NCBI GenBank assembly: GCA_900471515.1
Contig: UCFC01000019.1
Span: 62,001 to 126,000, forward strand
Direction of reading: 5' to 3'
From: Hyphomicrobiales bacterium
GTDB taxonomy: Bacteria > Pseudomonadota > Alphaproteobacteria > Rhizobiales > Rhizobiaceae
DNA length: 64,000 bases
Shown here piece after piece: positions 16,816 through 24,603 of the stretch; position 1 is the first letter of the stretch; each line of letters starts with the position of its first letter. The notes under the pieces were generated by a model. The model made no database searches and was not told the origin of the DNA. It saw nothing but the letters and a program-made list of their open reading frames with translations. Position numbers and translations under genes: made by a program.

Positions 16816-17775
16816 ATGAGCGAGCCCTGCTTCGACGTCGCCCATCTCGGCCATGTGGAACTTTACAGCGACCGTTTTGACGAAAGCCTCGATTTCTTCA
16901 CGCGGGTCTATGGGCTGACACCCAGCCTGATCGAAGACGGCGTCGCCTACCTGCGCGCCTTCGACGATTACGAATTCCACACGCTGAAGCTCGTGCGCCA
17001 CCACACGACCGGTGTCGGCCATGTCGGCTATCGCACCTCGTCTCCGGAAGCGCTGGAGCGGCGGGTGAAGGTGATCGAGGGCATGGGATGCGGCATCGGC
17101 TGGGTGGACGGCGATGCGGGTCATGGCCGCGCCTATCGCTTTACCGATCCGGACGGCCATGTTTTCGAGCTTTATTACGATACGCAGGTCTATGAGGCGC
17201 CCGAGGGCGAGCGGCCGGCGCTGAAGAATATCGCGCAGCGCTACCACGGCCGCGGCTGCTGCCCGCGCCGGCTCGATCACCTCAACCTGCTGGCAGGCGA
17301 TGTGCGGGCAATCCGCGATTTCATGACGAAAGCGCTCGGCAGCCGGGTGACGGAGCAGATCCAGCTCGACAATGGCAGGCTCGGCGGCTGCTGGTTCACG
17401 GTCAACAACAAGACCTACGATATCGCCTATTCCGAGGACCATACCGGCGCGAAGGGCCGGCTCCACCACGTTACCTATGCTGTCGATCAGCGCGAGGAAA
17501 TTTTGCGTGCGGCCGATATCTTCCTGGAAAACGGCGTTCATATCGAAACCGGGCCGCACAAGCACGCAATCCAGGGCACCTTCTTCCTCTATGTCTGGGA
17601 GCCTGCCGGCAACCGCGTCGAACTCGCCAATGCCGGTGCGCGGCTGATCCTCAGGCCCGACTGGCCGACCGTCACCTGGACGGAAACGGAGCGCAAGAAG
17701 GGCCAGGCCTGGGGCCTGAAAACGATCGAGACATTTCACACGCATGGCACGCCCCCCGTGGCGAGGAAGGACTAG
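16816..17775 (+). CDS. Extradiol ring-cleavage dioxygenase, type I (catechol 2,3-dioxygenase family)
   Basis: Iron(II)-dependent dioxygenase of 319 residues with two VOC-fold domains, resembling XylE-type catechol 2,3-dioxygenases. Expected metal ligands are H155 (RRLDHLN), the His pair at 217-218 (GRLHHVT) and E269. The family signature is readable as H250-x7-LY-xx-EP-x-G-x3-E (HAIQGTFFLYVWEPAGNRVE). The chosen ATG (16816) is seven bases after GGGGTG and starts at the usual point before the first VOC strand; an in-frame GTG 26 codons upstream is less likely. It is followed three bases later by the GalB-like gene. The ring substrate is uncertain; a carboxylated or methoxylated catechol is suggested by context. 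Confidence 0.9.
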   Translation: MSEPCFDVAHLGHVELYSDRFDESLDFFTRVYGLTPSLIEDGVAYLRAFDDYEFHTLKLVRHHTTGVGHVGYRTSSPEALERRVKVIEGMGCGIGWVDGDAGHGRAYRFTDPDGHVFELYYDTQVYEAPEGERPALKNIAQRYHGRGCCPRRLDHLNLLAGDVRAIRDFMTKALGSRVTEQIQLDNGRLGGCWFTVNNKTYDIAYSEDHTGAKGRLHHVTYAVDQREEILRAADIFLENGVHIETGPHKHAIQGTFFLYVWEPAGNRVELANAGARLILRPDWPTVTWTETERKKGQAWGLKTIETFHTHGTPPVARKD

Positions 17776-17778
17776 TTC

Positions 17779-18507
17779 ATGGCGAAGACGGCCTTGGTCA
17801 TCAGCGCGCATTCGGCGGATTTCGTCTGGCGCTGTGGCGGCGCGATCGCGCTGCATCAGGAAAAGGGCTACGAAGTCACGGTCGTCTGCCTGTCCTATGG
17901 CGAGCGCGGCGAGAGCGCCAAGCTCTGGAAGAATGCCGGAATGACGCTCGAAAAGGTGAAGGCGGCGCGGCGCATCGAAGCGGAAAATGCCGCGCGGGCG
18001 CTCGGTGTGCATGACATCCAGTTCTTCGATCTCGGGGACTATCCGCTGGTCGTCGATCAGGAGGCAAAGTTCCGGCTGGTCGACGTGATCCGTGCCGTGC
18101 AGCCGGAATTCATGCTCAGCCACTCCAGGTGGGACCCCTATAATACCGACCATATGTACGCGACACAGGTCGCGCTTGAGGCACGGATGATCGCGCAGGC
18201 CTGGGGGCATAATCCAGGCGAGAAAATCCTCGGCGCGCCGCAGCTCTATCTCTTCGAGCCGCATCAGACCGAGCAGATGGAATGGAAGCCCGATGTCTTC
18301 CTGGATATCTCACCCGTCTGGGAGAAGAAATGGGCGGCGATCCAGTGCATGGAGGGACAGGAACACCTCTGGCACTACTACAGGAATGTCGCCGAAAACC
18401 GTGGCAACCACTTCATGCGCAATTCCGGCGGGCAGTCGGGCGGCCGCAAGGCGACGCATGCCGAGGGCTTCCAGTCGGTCTTCCCGCGAACGGTGGACGA
18501 ACTCTGA
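17779..18507 (+). CDS. galB: 4-oxalomesaconate hydratase, GalB-like (PIG-L fold)
   Basis: Zinc-dependent PIG-L/LmbE-fold enzyme of 242 residues. It opens with [19 protein letters not shown], runs through [23 protein letters not shown] and [10 protein letters not shown], and ends with [14 protein letters not shown]; this pattern matches the GalB type of oxalomesaconate hydratase known from Pseudomonas gallate catabolism. GalB hydrates 4-oxalomesaconate to 4-carboxy-4-hydroxy-2-oxoadipate (CHA). The AHSAD and DH elements are the expected metal-site motifs. It sits directly before a CHA-aldolase-like gene (stop and start share one base) and a PrpF/GalD-like isomerase, which gives a complete lower branch. 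Confidence 0.9.
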   Translation: MAKTALVISAHSADFVWRCGGAIALHQEKGYEVTVVCLSYGERGESAKLWKNAGMTLEKVKAARRIEAENAARALGVHDIQFFDLGDYPLVVDQEAKFRLVDVIRAVQPEFMLSHSRWDPYNTDHMYATQVALEARMIAQAWGHNPGEKILGAPQLYLFEPHQTEQMEWKPDVFLDISPVWEKKWAAIQCMEGQEHLWHYYRNVAENRGNHFMRNSGGQSGGRKATHAEGFQSVFPRTVDEL

Positions 18508-19178
18508 TGGCGATCGTTGTCCGGAACATCGAACGGGCGGAGCGGTCCGTCATCGATCGCCTCGCGGCTTGCGGGGTGGCGACCGTGCACGAGGCGCAAG
18601 GTCGGAAGGGGCTGCTTGCGAGCTATATGCGACCGATCTATCCGGGCGCGAGGATCGCGGCGAGTGCCGTGACCATATCCGCGCCTGCGGGCGACAACTG
18701 GATGGTGCATGTGGCGATCGAACAGATCAGGGAAGGGGACCTCTTGCTGCTTGCGCCGACCAGTCCCTGCGAGGATGGATATTTCGGCGATCTCCTGGCG
18801 ACGTCGGCCATGGCGCGCGGTTGCCGCGGGCTCGTCATCGATGCGGGCGTGCGCGATGTCGCAGATCTCAGGGAGATGAAGTTCCCTGTTTGGTCCAGGG
18901 CGATTTTTGCGCAGGGCACGGTCAAGGAGACGCTGGGCTCGGTCAATATTCCCGTCGTCTGCGCCGGGGCGCTCGTCAATCCCGGCGACGTTGTCGTCGC
19001 CGATGACGACGGGGTCTGCGTCGTGCGGCGGGAAGAGGCGGCCGAGGTCGCCGACAAGGCCGAGCAGCGTGTTGCGGCGGAAGAAGACAAACGCCGGCGG
19101 CTTGCTGCCGGCGAACTCGGGCTCGACATCTACAAGATGCGCGAGCGGCTGGCACAGAAGGGGCTGAAATATGTCTGA
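18507..19178 (+). CDS. 4-carboxy-4-hydroxy-2-oxoadipate aldolase (RraA family, LigK/GalC-like)
   Basis: Class II, metal-dependent aldolase of the RraA fold, 223 residues. The hallmark [12 protein letters not shown] contains the Arg-Asp pair used by CHA/HMG aldolases, and [13 protein letters not shown] is typical of the family. It would cleave CHA to pyruvate and oxaloacetate, the last step of the protocatechuate 4,5-cleavage and gallate pathways. The start ATG shares a base with the upstream stop (TGATG) and its own end overlaps the next gene by eight bases. The order hydratase, aldolase, isomerase supports the role. It is distinct from the RraA-like gene at 8796. Confidence 0.9.
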   Translation: MAIVVRNIERAERSVIDRLAACGVATVHEAQGRKGLLASYMRPIYPGARIAASAVTISAPAGDNWMVHVAIEQIREGDLLLLAPTSPCEDGYFGDLLATSAMARGCRGLVIDAGVRDVADLREMKFPVWSRAIFAQGTVKETLGSVNIPVVCAGALVNPGDVVVADDDGVCVVRREEAAEVADKAEQRVAAEEDKRRRLAAGELGLDIYKMRERLAQKGLKYV

Positions 19179-20229
19179 CCCCGTTCCGCAGGAAGGCGTG
19201 CGCTGCATGTGGATGCGCGGCGGCACGTCCAAGGGCGGTTATTTCCTGGCGGAGGACCTGCCGGAAGATCGCGACGCGTTTCTGCTTCGCGTCATGGGGT
19301 CGCCCGATCGACGGCAGATCGACGGCATGGGCGGGGCCGATCCGCTGACCTCGAAGGTCGCGGTCGTCAGGCGGTCGGAGCGGCCCGGTGCCGATATCGA
19401 CTATCTCTTCCTGCAGGTCTTCGTCGAGGAGCCCATCGTCACAGACGCGCAGAACTGCGGCAATATCCTTGCCGGCGTCGGCCCTTTTGCCATCGAGCGC
19501 GGCCTTGTCGAGGCTGGCGACGGGCAGACGGAAGTGCGGATCTTCATGGAGAATACCGGGCAGATCGCCACTGCGAAGATCGCCACGCCGGGTCGCCGCG
19601 TGACCTATGCGGGAGAGGCCCGCATCGACGGGGTTCCGGGCACCTCAGCTGCGGTGCCGATCACATTTGCAGAGACGGCGGGTTCGAGCTGCGGGGCGCT
19701 TTTGCCGACGGGCCATGCTGCTGACGTCATCGAGGGGATCGAATGCACGTTGATCGACAATGGCATGCCGTGCGTCGTCATGCTGGCGAGCGATCTCGGC
19801 ATAGAGGGCACGGAAAGACCTGATGAGCTCGAAGCCGACAACGAGCTGCGAACGAAACTCGAGGCGATCCGGCTGAAGGCCGGGCCGATGATGAATCTCG
19901 GCGACGTCTCGAAGAAGTCGGTGCCGAAGATGACGATGGTTTCGCGCCCAAGGGCCGGCGGCGCGATTTCGACGCGCACTTTCATTCCCCATCGCTGCCA
20001 TGATGCGATCGGCGTGCTCGGCGCCGTCAGCGTGGCGACGGCCTGCCTCTTGCCGGAAGGGCCGGCGGCGAAGCTGGCGGTCGTGCCCGATGGCGGCGAG
20101 CAACTGATCTCCGTCGAACACCCGACCGGCGAGATGAGCGTGATTGCAACGGTCAGGGATGGGGTCGTGACGGATGCCGCTGTGTTGCGCACCGCCCGCA
20201 AGCTCTTCGACGGGTATGTCTTTGCGTGA
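19171..20229 (+). CDS. PrpF-family isomerase, 4-oxalomesaconate tautomerase (LigU/GalD-like)
   Basis: Protein of 352 residues in the PrpF/AcnD-accessory family with a diaminopimelate-epimerase-like double fold. Diagnostic motifs are [13 protein letters not shown] at the start, [15 protein letters not shown] and [19 protein letters not shown], the last containing the conserved active-site Cys. LigU and GalD of this family isomerise the keto or double-bond form of 4-oxalomesaconate so that hydration can proceed. The gene overlaps the aldolase gene and is followed after 51 bases by a dehydrogenase. The context makes tautomerase more likely than a methylcitrate-pathway role. Confidence 0.88.
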   Translation: MSDPVPQEGVRCMWMRGGTSKGGYFLAEDLPEDRDAFLLRVMGSPDRRQIDGMGGADPLTSKVAVVRRSERPGADIDYLFLQVFVEEPIVTDAQNCGNILAGVGPFAIERGLVEAGDGQTEVRIFMENTGQIATAKIATPGRRVTYAGEARIDGVPGTSAAVPITFAETAGSSCGALLPTGHAADVIEGIECTLIDNGMPCVVMLASDLGIEGTERPDELEADNELRTKLEAIRLKAGPMMNLGDVSKKSVPKMTMVSRPRAGGAISTRTFIPHRCHDAIGVLGAVSVATACLLPEGPAAKLAVVPDGGEQLISVEHPTGEMSVIATVRDGVVTDAAVLRTARKLFDGYVFA

Positions 20230-20280
20230 CCGCCGGAATGTTTCGGCGAGCGCGTGGTCCTTCGGAAATGGGAGGTTGGC

Positions 20281-21159
20281 ATGAAGATCGGGTTTCTGGG
20301 GTATGGCGAAGCAGCGCGCGCATTCCATGAGGGGCTGGCCCGGCCGGGCCTGAGCTTCGTCGCCTACGACGTCCTGCTCGCTTCCGACGGTACGGCAATG
20401 CGCGAGGCGATGCGGATGCGCGGGGCCGGGATCTGCGAGACCATTGCCGGACTTGCGGATGCGGACTGGGTGTTCAGTGCCGTGACGGCGGATCAGAGCC
20501 TGCTTGCCGTCGAACCGCTCCTGCCGCATCTGCGCCAGGGGCAGGTGGTCATCGATATCAATTCGGTCTCTCCCGGCAGGAAGCGGGAGACGGCTGCCGC
20601 TATAGAAGCGGCCGGCGGCGAATACCTCGACATGGCCGTCATGGCGCCAGTTCATCCGCGCAAGCATCAGACGCCGGTTCTGCTTGCCGGCGGGCCGGCA
20701 GAGAGGCTGTTGCCCGAACTTTTCCGTCTCGGGTTCTCCGGCGAAATCGCAGGGACCGTGCCCGGTGCCGCGACGGCGATCAAGATGGTGCGTTCGCTGT
20801 TCGTGAAGGGCTTGGAGGCGATCACCGCCGAGGCCCTGCTCGCGGCAAAGGCGTCCGGCTGTTACGACGAAATCCTCTCCTCGCTTTCGGGGTCCTTCCC
20901 CGGCCTCAACTGGCCGCAATTTGCCGAATACCAGATGGAGCGCACGACGCGGCACGGCCGGCGGCGAGCCGCGGAGATGCGCGAGAGCGCGGCAACGCTC
21001 GAGGCGCTTGGCCTTCGTGGCGGGCTGGCGGCAGAGATCGCCGAGGTGCAGGAACGCCTGGGCGCCTGCGGCGTCGGGCAGGCCAGCGGATTGGAAGAAA
21101 TTGTCGGGCGCGTGCTGGAATTGCGGTTGAAGGCGCACAGGGCCGAACAGGCGGGCTGA
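20281..21159 (+). CDS. NAD(P)-binding dehydrogenase with DUF1932 domain
   Basis: Predicted oxidoreductase of 292 residues with an N-terminal Rossmann domain (MKIGFLGYGEAARAFHEGL) of the 6-phosphogluconate/3-hydroxyisobutyrate dehydrogenase type and a C-terminal helical DUF1932 domain. VVIDINSVSPGRK and the Lys in AIKMVRSLFVKGLEA match the catalytic-lysine region of that superfamily. The ATG at 20281 follows GGGAGG. Such proteins are seen near aromatic ring-cleavage genes, but their reaction is not settled. Here it might act on a hydroxymuconate hemiacetal or a related acid, in place of LigC (inference). It is the last gene of the plus-strand cluster. Confidence 0.8.
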   Translation: MKIGFLGYGEAARAFHEGLARPGLSFVAYDVLLASDGTAMREAMRMRGAGICETIAGLADADWVFSAVTADQSLLAVEPLLPHLRQGQVVIDINSVSPGRKRETAAAIEAAGGEYLDMAVMAPVHPRKHQTPVLLAGGPAERLLPELFRLGFSGEIAGTVPGAATAIKMVRSLFVKGLEAITAEALLAAKASGCYDEILSSLSGSFPGLNWPQFAEYQMERTTRHGRRRAAEMRESAATLEALGLRGGLAAEIAEVQERLGACGVGQASGLEEIVGRVLELRLKAHRAEQAG

Positions 21160-21171
21160 TCGCGATCGTGG

Positions 21172-21298
21172 CCTGGATGAGGGGGCTATAGCGAACAAGC
21201 GACCTTCCCTCGTGTTCCGGTCGTTCCCTCCCTTGTTGTGCCAGCCCCCTCATCTGCCCCTCTCCGGGGCACCTCCTCCCGCTGGTGGCGGAACCGAA
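21172..21298. repeat. Intergenic palindromic element resembling a rhizobial repeat
   Basis: The gap between convergent genes carries a long inverted repeat: ATGAGGGGGCT near 21178-21188 pairs with AGCCCCCTCAT near 21242-21252, with inner arms AACAAG and CTTGTT. The right part (CCCCTCATCTGCCCCTCTCC and following bases) resembles the CCCTCATCC-rich intergenic mosaic elements common in Rhizobiaceae. It may also terminate transcripts from both sides. Identity as a repeat family member rests on memory of the motif and needs a genome comparison. Confidence 0.5.
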
Positions 21299-21299
21299 T

Positions 21300-21626
21300 T
21301 TACGGCCTCGGCGTCATCGGATCGCTGATACGCCCGGCCTGGAATGTCGCAGGCAATGGCGTGAGTTCGATCTTTGCCACAATGCCCGCCTTGTTGAAAG
21401 GGTCGCCCTCGGCAAAGGCTTTGGCTTCGGCCAGACCTGCTGCTTCCAATATGCCGAAATTGCCGATCGGGGCCCCGCTGGCATCCTGCAGGGCAGAGCC
21501 GATCAGCACTGTGGCAAGGCCTTCGCCGCCCGATTGTACCCAGGCGCGATGAGCCGGGCGATGCCGATCGCGGGCCGCATCCTGTCCCTCGTGATGCAGG
21601 CAGCGCATGAGGAAGAAGGCCGACAT
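21300..21626 (-). CDS. YciI-like protein
   Basis: Small protein of 108 residues with a dimeric alpha+beta-barrel, YciI-type pattern (MSAFFLMRCLHHEGQDAARDRHRPAHRAWVQ then LIGSALQD and IGNFGILEA). YciI-like domains often bind or transform small aromatic or lactone intermediates; the His pairs near the start are the usual site. The ATG overlaps the TGA of ligB (TGATG), making it the last gene of the hydrolase-ligA-ligB operon. Muconolactone-isomerase-like activity on a ring-cleavage product is possible but unproven. Confidence 0.78.
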   Translation of the reverse strand: MSAFFLMRCLHHEGQDAARDRHRPAHRAWVQSGGEGLATVLIGSALQDASGAPIGNFGILEAAGLAEAKAFAEGDPFNKAGIVAKIELTPLPATFQAGRISDPMTPRP

Positions 21627-22468
21627 CAGGCGGCGTTTTCCAGAACGACCATGCCGGCGCCGGTCATGGAGGCCGGGGCGTGGTAGTGTTTGTGGATGAG
21701 GTTGACCTGTTCGTCCATCGCGGCGCGCATGACCAGCCACATGATGAGTTCGGCGCCTTCGGAGCCGAACTGCTCCACATAATCCTCACGGCTCATCGCG
21801 CGGTAAGGCTCCGGATTGGCGGCGATGCCATCCAGCCAGGCGCGATCGGCCGCCTGGTTGATGAAGCCGGCGCGCGCACCCTGCAGCTGATGCGACAGGC
21901 CGCCCGTGCCGAGGATGACGACCCGCTCGTCGCCCGGCCAGCTTTCGATCGCCTCGCGCAGCACCTTGCCCATTTCCCAGCAGCGCTGCGGTGTGGGGAT
22001 CGGGTACTGGATCGTGTTCACCCAGATCGGCAGAACCTTGACGGGCCAGCGCTCCGGCCGGCCGAAGAAGAGTTCCATCGGTACCTGCAGGCCGTGATCG
22101 ACCTCGATCTCGCGGCAGACCAGCGGATCGAAATGGCGCTCGACCAGCCTGTCGACGAAGTGCCAGGAGAAATCGACGGCACCTTCGAAGGCGGGAATGG
22201 CCCGCGGTCCCCAGCCTTCATCGACCGGCCGATAGCTTTCAGCCACGCCGACGGCGAAGGTCGGCACGCGATCGAGGAAGAAGCTGTTGCCGTGATCGTT
22301 GAAGACGACGACGGCGATATCGGGCCGCGCCTCGCGCATCCACTGCTTGCCGGCTTCGTAACCGTCGAAGAAGGGTTTCCAGTCCGGTGTGTCACGCAGG
22401 CCCTTGTCGAGCGCTGCGCCGATCGAGGGGACGTGGCTCGTTCCGAGGCCGCCGATGATCTTAGCCAT
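21626..22468 (-). CDS. ligB: Protocatechuate 4,5-dioxygenase beta (catalytic) subunit, LigB family
   Basis: Type II extradiol dioxygenase subunit of 280 residues that cleaves protocatechuate, gallate or 3-O-methylgallate next to the hydroxyls using Fe(II). Expected ligands and catalytic residues are visible: H12 in LGTSHVPS, the His in FNDHGNSFF, the His in GTGGLSHQLQG, and the Glu in GSEGAELIMW. The ATG at 22468 follows GAAGAAGAG; starting farther upstream adds unlike sequence. It overlaps ligA by eight bases, as expected for subunits of one enzyme. The exact ring substrate cannot be read from sequence, but the LigM-like demethylase nearby favours protocatechuate or methylgallate. Confidence 0.92.
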   Translation of the reverse strand: MAKIIGGLGTSHVPSIGAALDKGLRDTPDWKPFFDGYEAGKQWMREARPDIAVVVFNDHGNSFFLDRVPTFAVGVAESYRPVDEGWGPRAIPAFEGAVDFSWHFVDRLVERHFDPLVCREIEVDHGLQVPMELFFGRPERWPVKVLPIWVNTIQYPIPTPQRCWEMGKVLREAIESWPGDERVVILGTGGLSHQLQGARAGFINQAADRAWLDGIAANPEPYRAMSREDYVEQFGSEGAELIMWLVMRAAMDEQVNLIHKHYHAPASMTGAGMVVLENAA

Positions 22469-22811
22469 GTCTCTTCTTCCCCAGCCGTTCGTAGAGAAAA
22501 TCCTCATGCGACATGCCGGCCTGGGCCGCGCCAATCTGCGTGATCGGGGTCGGATCGACAGCGGCGATCTTGAGGATGAAAAACAGGTTGCCGCCGAGGC
22601 GCACCATCTCGCGCCAGTCGCGGCTCTTGACCGCGGCCCTTTCCTCCTCGCTCAAGGCGAAGCGGGCGAGATAGGCGTCCTCATCGGCCTTGAAGGCTTC
22701 GCGGTGTTCCATCTGGCCGAGCGCCATCGCCATCTTGTTCAGCCGGTAGCCGCGGATCGAGCCGGCCCGGTCGAAGAGCGGCGTATCGGGAATGGCTGTC
22801 TTCTCAGGCAT
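22461..22811 (-). CDS. ligA: Protocatechuate 4,5-dioxygenase alpha subunit, LigA family
   Basis: Small helical subunit of 116 residues. LFDRAGSIRGYRLNKMAMAL is the family start and GGNLFFILKIAAVDPTPITQ its most conserved stretch, which caps the active site of the catalytic LigB subunit. The ATG at 22811 gives the normal length. It overlaps the hydrolase gene upstream and ligB downstream by eight bases each, so the four genes form one tightly coupled operon. The domain is occasionally fused to LigB in gallate dioxygenases; here it is separate. Confidence 0.92.
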   Translation of the reverse strand: MPEKTAIPDTPLFDRAGSIRGYRLNKMAMALGQMEHREAFKADEDAYLARFALSEEERAAVKSRDWREMVRLGGNLFFILKIAAVDPTPITQIGAAQAGMSHEDFLYERLGKKRHG

Positions 22812-23514
22812 CGGCTCCTCCAAATCTGCGTGCCAGCCAGCCGGTGATTGCGGCGGTGACTTCGGCAGGCCGTTCCACGGGTGCGAAATGGCCGGCATCT
22901 TCGACAATGACAAGTTCCGTATCGGGTGCCGCGTCGGCGATTTCCTGGTGCTGGGCGAGCGGGCTCCAGCCGTCGTGGCGTGCGGCGACAAGCAGGATGG
23001 GGCAGCCGAGTTCGGCCATGTAGGCTGACGCGTTCGGCCGGTCGATCAGCGCGCGGATCTGCCGCTCGTGCACGTCCGGGCCGGCCCGCAGCACCATGGC
23101 GCGCAGGCCGGCGACCAGTTCCGTGTCCGACAGCCGGGCGGGGCTGAGCATCGGCGGCAGCCATTCGTCGGCAAGGCCCTCCATGCTGCGGTGGCCGAGA
23201 TCGATCATCTGCTGGCGCTTGATTTCTTCGCCATCGCGTTTCGGGTGATGGCCGGTATTGGCCAGCACGAGCCCCTTGACGCGATCCGGTGCGATGCGTG
23301 CCATTTCCATGGCGACGCGGCCCCCCATGGAGTGGCCCGCTACGATCAGATCGCCCTCGGTGGCGGCGAGAACGCTTTGCGCCATGCCCGATATCGAGGA
23401 GGCGTGGGAGACATCGGCCGCGTGCACAGGCATGCGGTGCGCCACGGCGTCGGCAAGCGATGCCCAGACAATGCCGTCGGACACGAGCCCCGGAATGAGC
23501 ACGAGCGTTGCCAT
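22804..23514 (-). CDS. Alpha/beta hydrolase
   Basis: Serine hydrolase of 236 residues with the alpha/beta fold. The nucleophile elbow is AGHSMGGRVA, the acid is likely the Asp of AARHDGWSP, and the catalytic His is in EDAGHFAPVERP; HG-type oxyanion residues lie in LIPGLVSDGIVW. It is the first gene of the ligAB operon, with GGGAGG before the ATG and an ATGTATACAT operator upstream. It may hydrolyse an ester or lactone feeding the pathway, for example a methyl ester formed when methoxylated rings are cleaved (inference). LigI, the usual pyrone hydrolase, is an amidohydrolase and is not this protein. Confidence 0.88.
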   Translation of the reverse strand: MATLVLIPGLVSDGIVWASLADAVAHRMPVHAADVSHASSISGMAQSVLAATEGDLIVAGHSMGGRVAMEMARIAPDRVKGLVLANTGHHPKRDGEEIKRQQMIDLGHRSMEGLADEWLPPMLSPARLSDTELVAGLRAMVLRAGPDVHERQIRALIDRPNASAYMAELGCPILLVAARHDGWSPLAQHQEIADAAPDTELVIVEDAGHFAPVERPAEVTAAITGWLARRFGGADA

Positions 23515-23712
23515 CGATTTTCCTCCCGCAGATCAGACATCACATATGTATACATCATGTCAAGAGATCGGCGAATTCTGTGCCGATAATCGCCGCGGTG
23601 AGGAAATTATCCCGCTGTCGTGCATACAATCATATGATAGGATGCCGGCCTGGGGTGGGGTTTTGTATGCGTTCTGGCTGTTATATACATTTAGCCGGGA
23701 TTGGAGGCGTCG
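23515..23712. promoter_or_regulatory. Divergent promoter region between ligAB operon and GntR gene
   Basis: Holds the ATGTATACAT operator (23546-23555), a TTGACA on the minus strand (complement at 23558-23563) next to it, a perfect palindrome ATCATATGAT at 23629-23638, and TTATATACAT at 23681-23690, an 8-of-10 match to the operator. The two right-hand sites are placed for autoregulation of the GntR gene. Confidence 0.6.
23546..23555. promoter_or_regulatory. ATGTATACAT operator upstream of hydrolase-ligA-ligB operon
   Basis: Perfect palindrome 31 bases upstream of the hydrolase start, two bases from a TTGACA that would serve as the -35 on the same strand. One of four identical sites in the window. 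Confidence 0.7.
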
Positions 23713-24447
23713 ATGAAGCAAAGTGAAGCCGCAACGCATGGCCGTCGCGCCGTCATCGAGTTGCGGGAAAAGATTTTGAGCGGCGAATTGCAGGGCGGCA
23801 CGCGCCTGTTCGAAGTGCCGCTGGCCGAGGCGCTCGATATTTCCCGGACACCGGTGCGTGAGGCAATGTCGCGGCTCACGGAGGAGGGGCTGCTCGATCG
23901 CCTGCCGAATGGCGGCTTTGTGGTTCGTCGTTTCGGTTTTGCCGATGTGGTCGATTCCATCGAAGTGCGTGGCGTGATGGAAGGCATGGCGGCAAGGCTG
24001 GCGGCCGAACGCGGCGTTCCGGCTGATGCGCTCGAGGATATCAAGCAGACGGTGCTCAAGCTCGACGACTGTTTTGGCGAGCAGCTCGACGATGTCGATT
24101 TCGATGCCTATTCCGATCTGAACGAGAAATTCCACCATCAGCTTGCCGCGCTTGCCGGCAGCGAGATCATCCGGCGTGAAGTGGAGCGGGCAAGCTCGCT
24201 GCCCTTTGCGTCCCCTTCGGCCTTCCTGCCGGACAAGGCCGATATTGCCGCGTTTCGCCGTTCGCTGCGTTCCGCGCAGGACCAGCACAGGGCGCTCGTC
24301 AGCGCGATCGAGGCACGGGAAGGCAGCCGCGCGGAAGCGATCGCCAGGGAGCATGCGCGCACGGCGCGGCGCAATCTTGAATACATTCTTGCAGAAGACC
24401 CGACGCTCATCGAACAGATCAGGGGACTTGCGCTGATTCACCGATAA
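23713..24447 (+). CDS. GntR-family (FCD) transcriptional regulator
   Basis: Repressor-type regulator of 244 residues: N-terminal winged HTH (REKILSGELQGGTRLFEVPLAEALDISRTPVREAMSRL) and a C-terminal helical FCD ligand domain with the expected Asp/His metal-site residues, including DLNEKFHHQL. The ATG at 23713 has GGAGG five bases upstream; a TTG four codons earlier is less likely. It lies between the ligAB operon and the LigM-like gene, each preceded by ATGTATACAT, a form typical of FCD-family operators (GT..AC core). It is the best candidate to bind all four copies. The likely inducer is a methoxylated aromatic acid or a derivative (inference; VanR of other bacteria is a GntR repressor of vanillate genes). 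Confidence 0.9.
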   Translation: MKQSEAATHGRRAVIELREKILSGELQGGTRLFEVPLAEALDISRTPVREAMSRLTEEGLLDRLPNGGFVVRRFGFADVVDSIEVRGVMEGMAARLAAERGVPADALEDIKQTVLKLDDCFGEQLDDVDFDAYSDLNEKFHHQLAALAGSEIIRREVERASSLPFASPSAFLPDKADIAAFRRSLRSAQDQHRALVSAIEAREGSRAEAIAREHARTARRNLEYILAEDPTLIEQIRGLALIHR

Positions 24448-24472
24448 TATCGGACAAATCCGGTTTTGGAGG

Positions 24473-24494
24473 GGGCGGCTCGGGCCGCCCTTTT
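24473..24494 (+). terminator. Rho-independent terminator after GntR gene
   Basis: GGGCGGC (24473-24479) and GCCGCCC (24484-24490) form a perfect seven-base stem with a four-base loop, followed by TTTT. Confidence 0.85.
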
Positions 24495-24566
24495 GCGTTT
24501 CCGTCTCCGGGAGTAGGATGCTGCCGGCAGAAAATAGGCTTGCAATCCGATCGCATTGGGCATTTC

Positions 24567-24576
24567 ATGTATACAT
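24567..24576. promoter_or_regulatory. ATGTATACAT operator upstream of ligM-like gene
   Basis: Perfect palindrome ending 27 bases before the proposed GTG start of the demethylase gene and about 15 bases before its GGAGG. Identical to the sites before metF, ligAB and the Liv-type transporter. Confidence 0.7.
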
Positions 24577-24603
24577 TATCGCATGCCAATGGGAGGACAT
24601 CAG

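Noticed and set aside
14842..18264. Two very long minus-strand open frames opposite the aldehyde dehydrogenase and ring-cleavage genes.
   Set aside because: They are antisense to well-supported enzymes and their translations show no family features, only His/Arg/Asp-rich mirror sequence.
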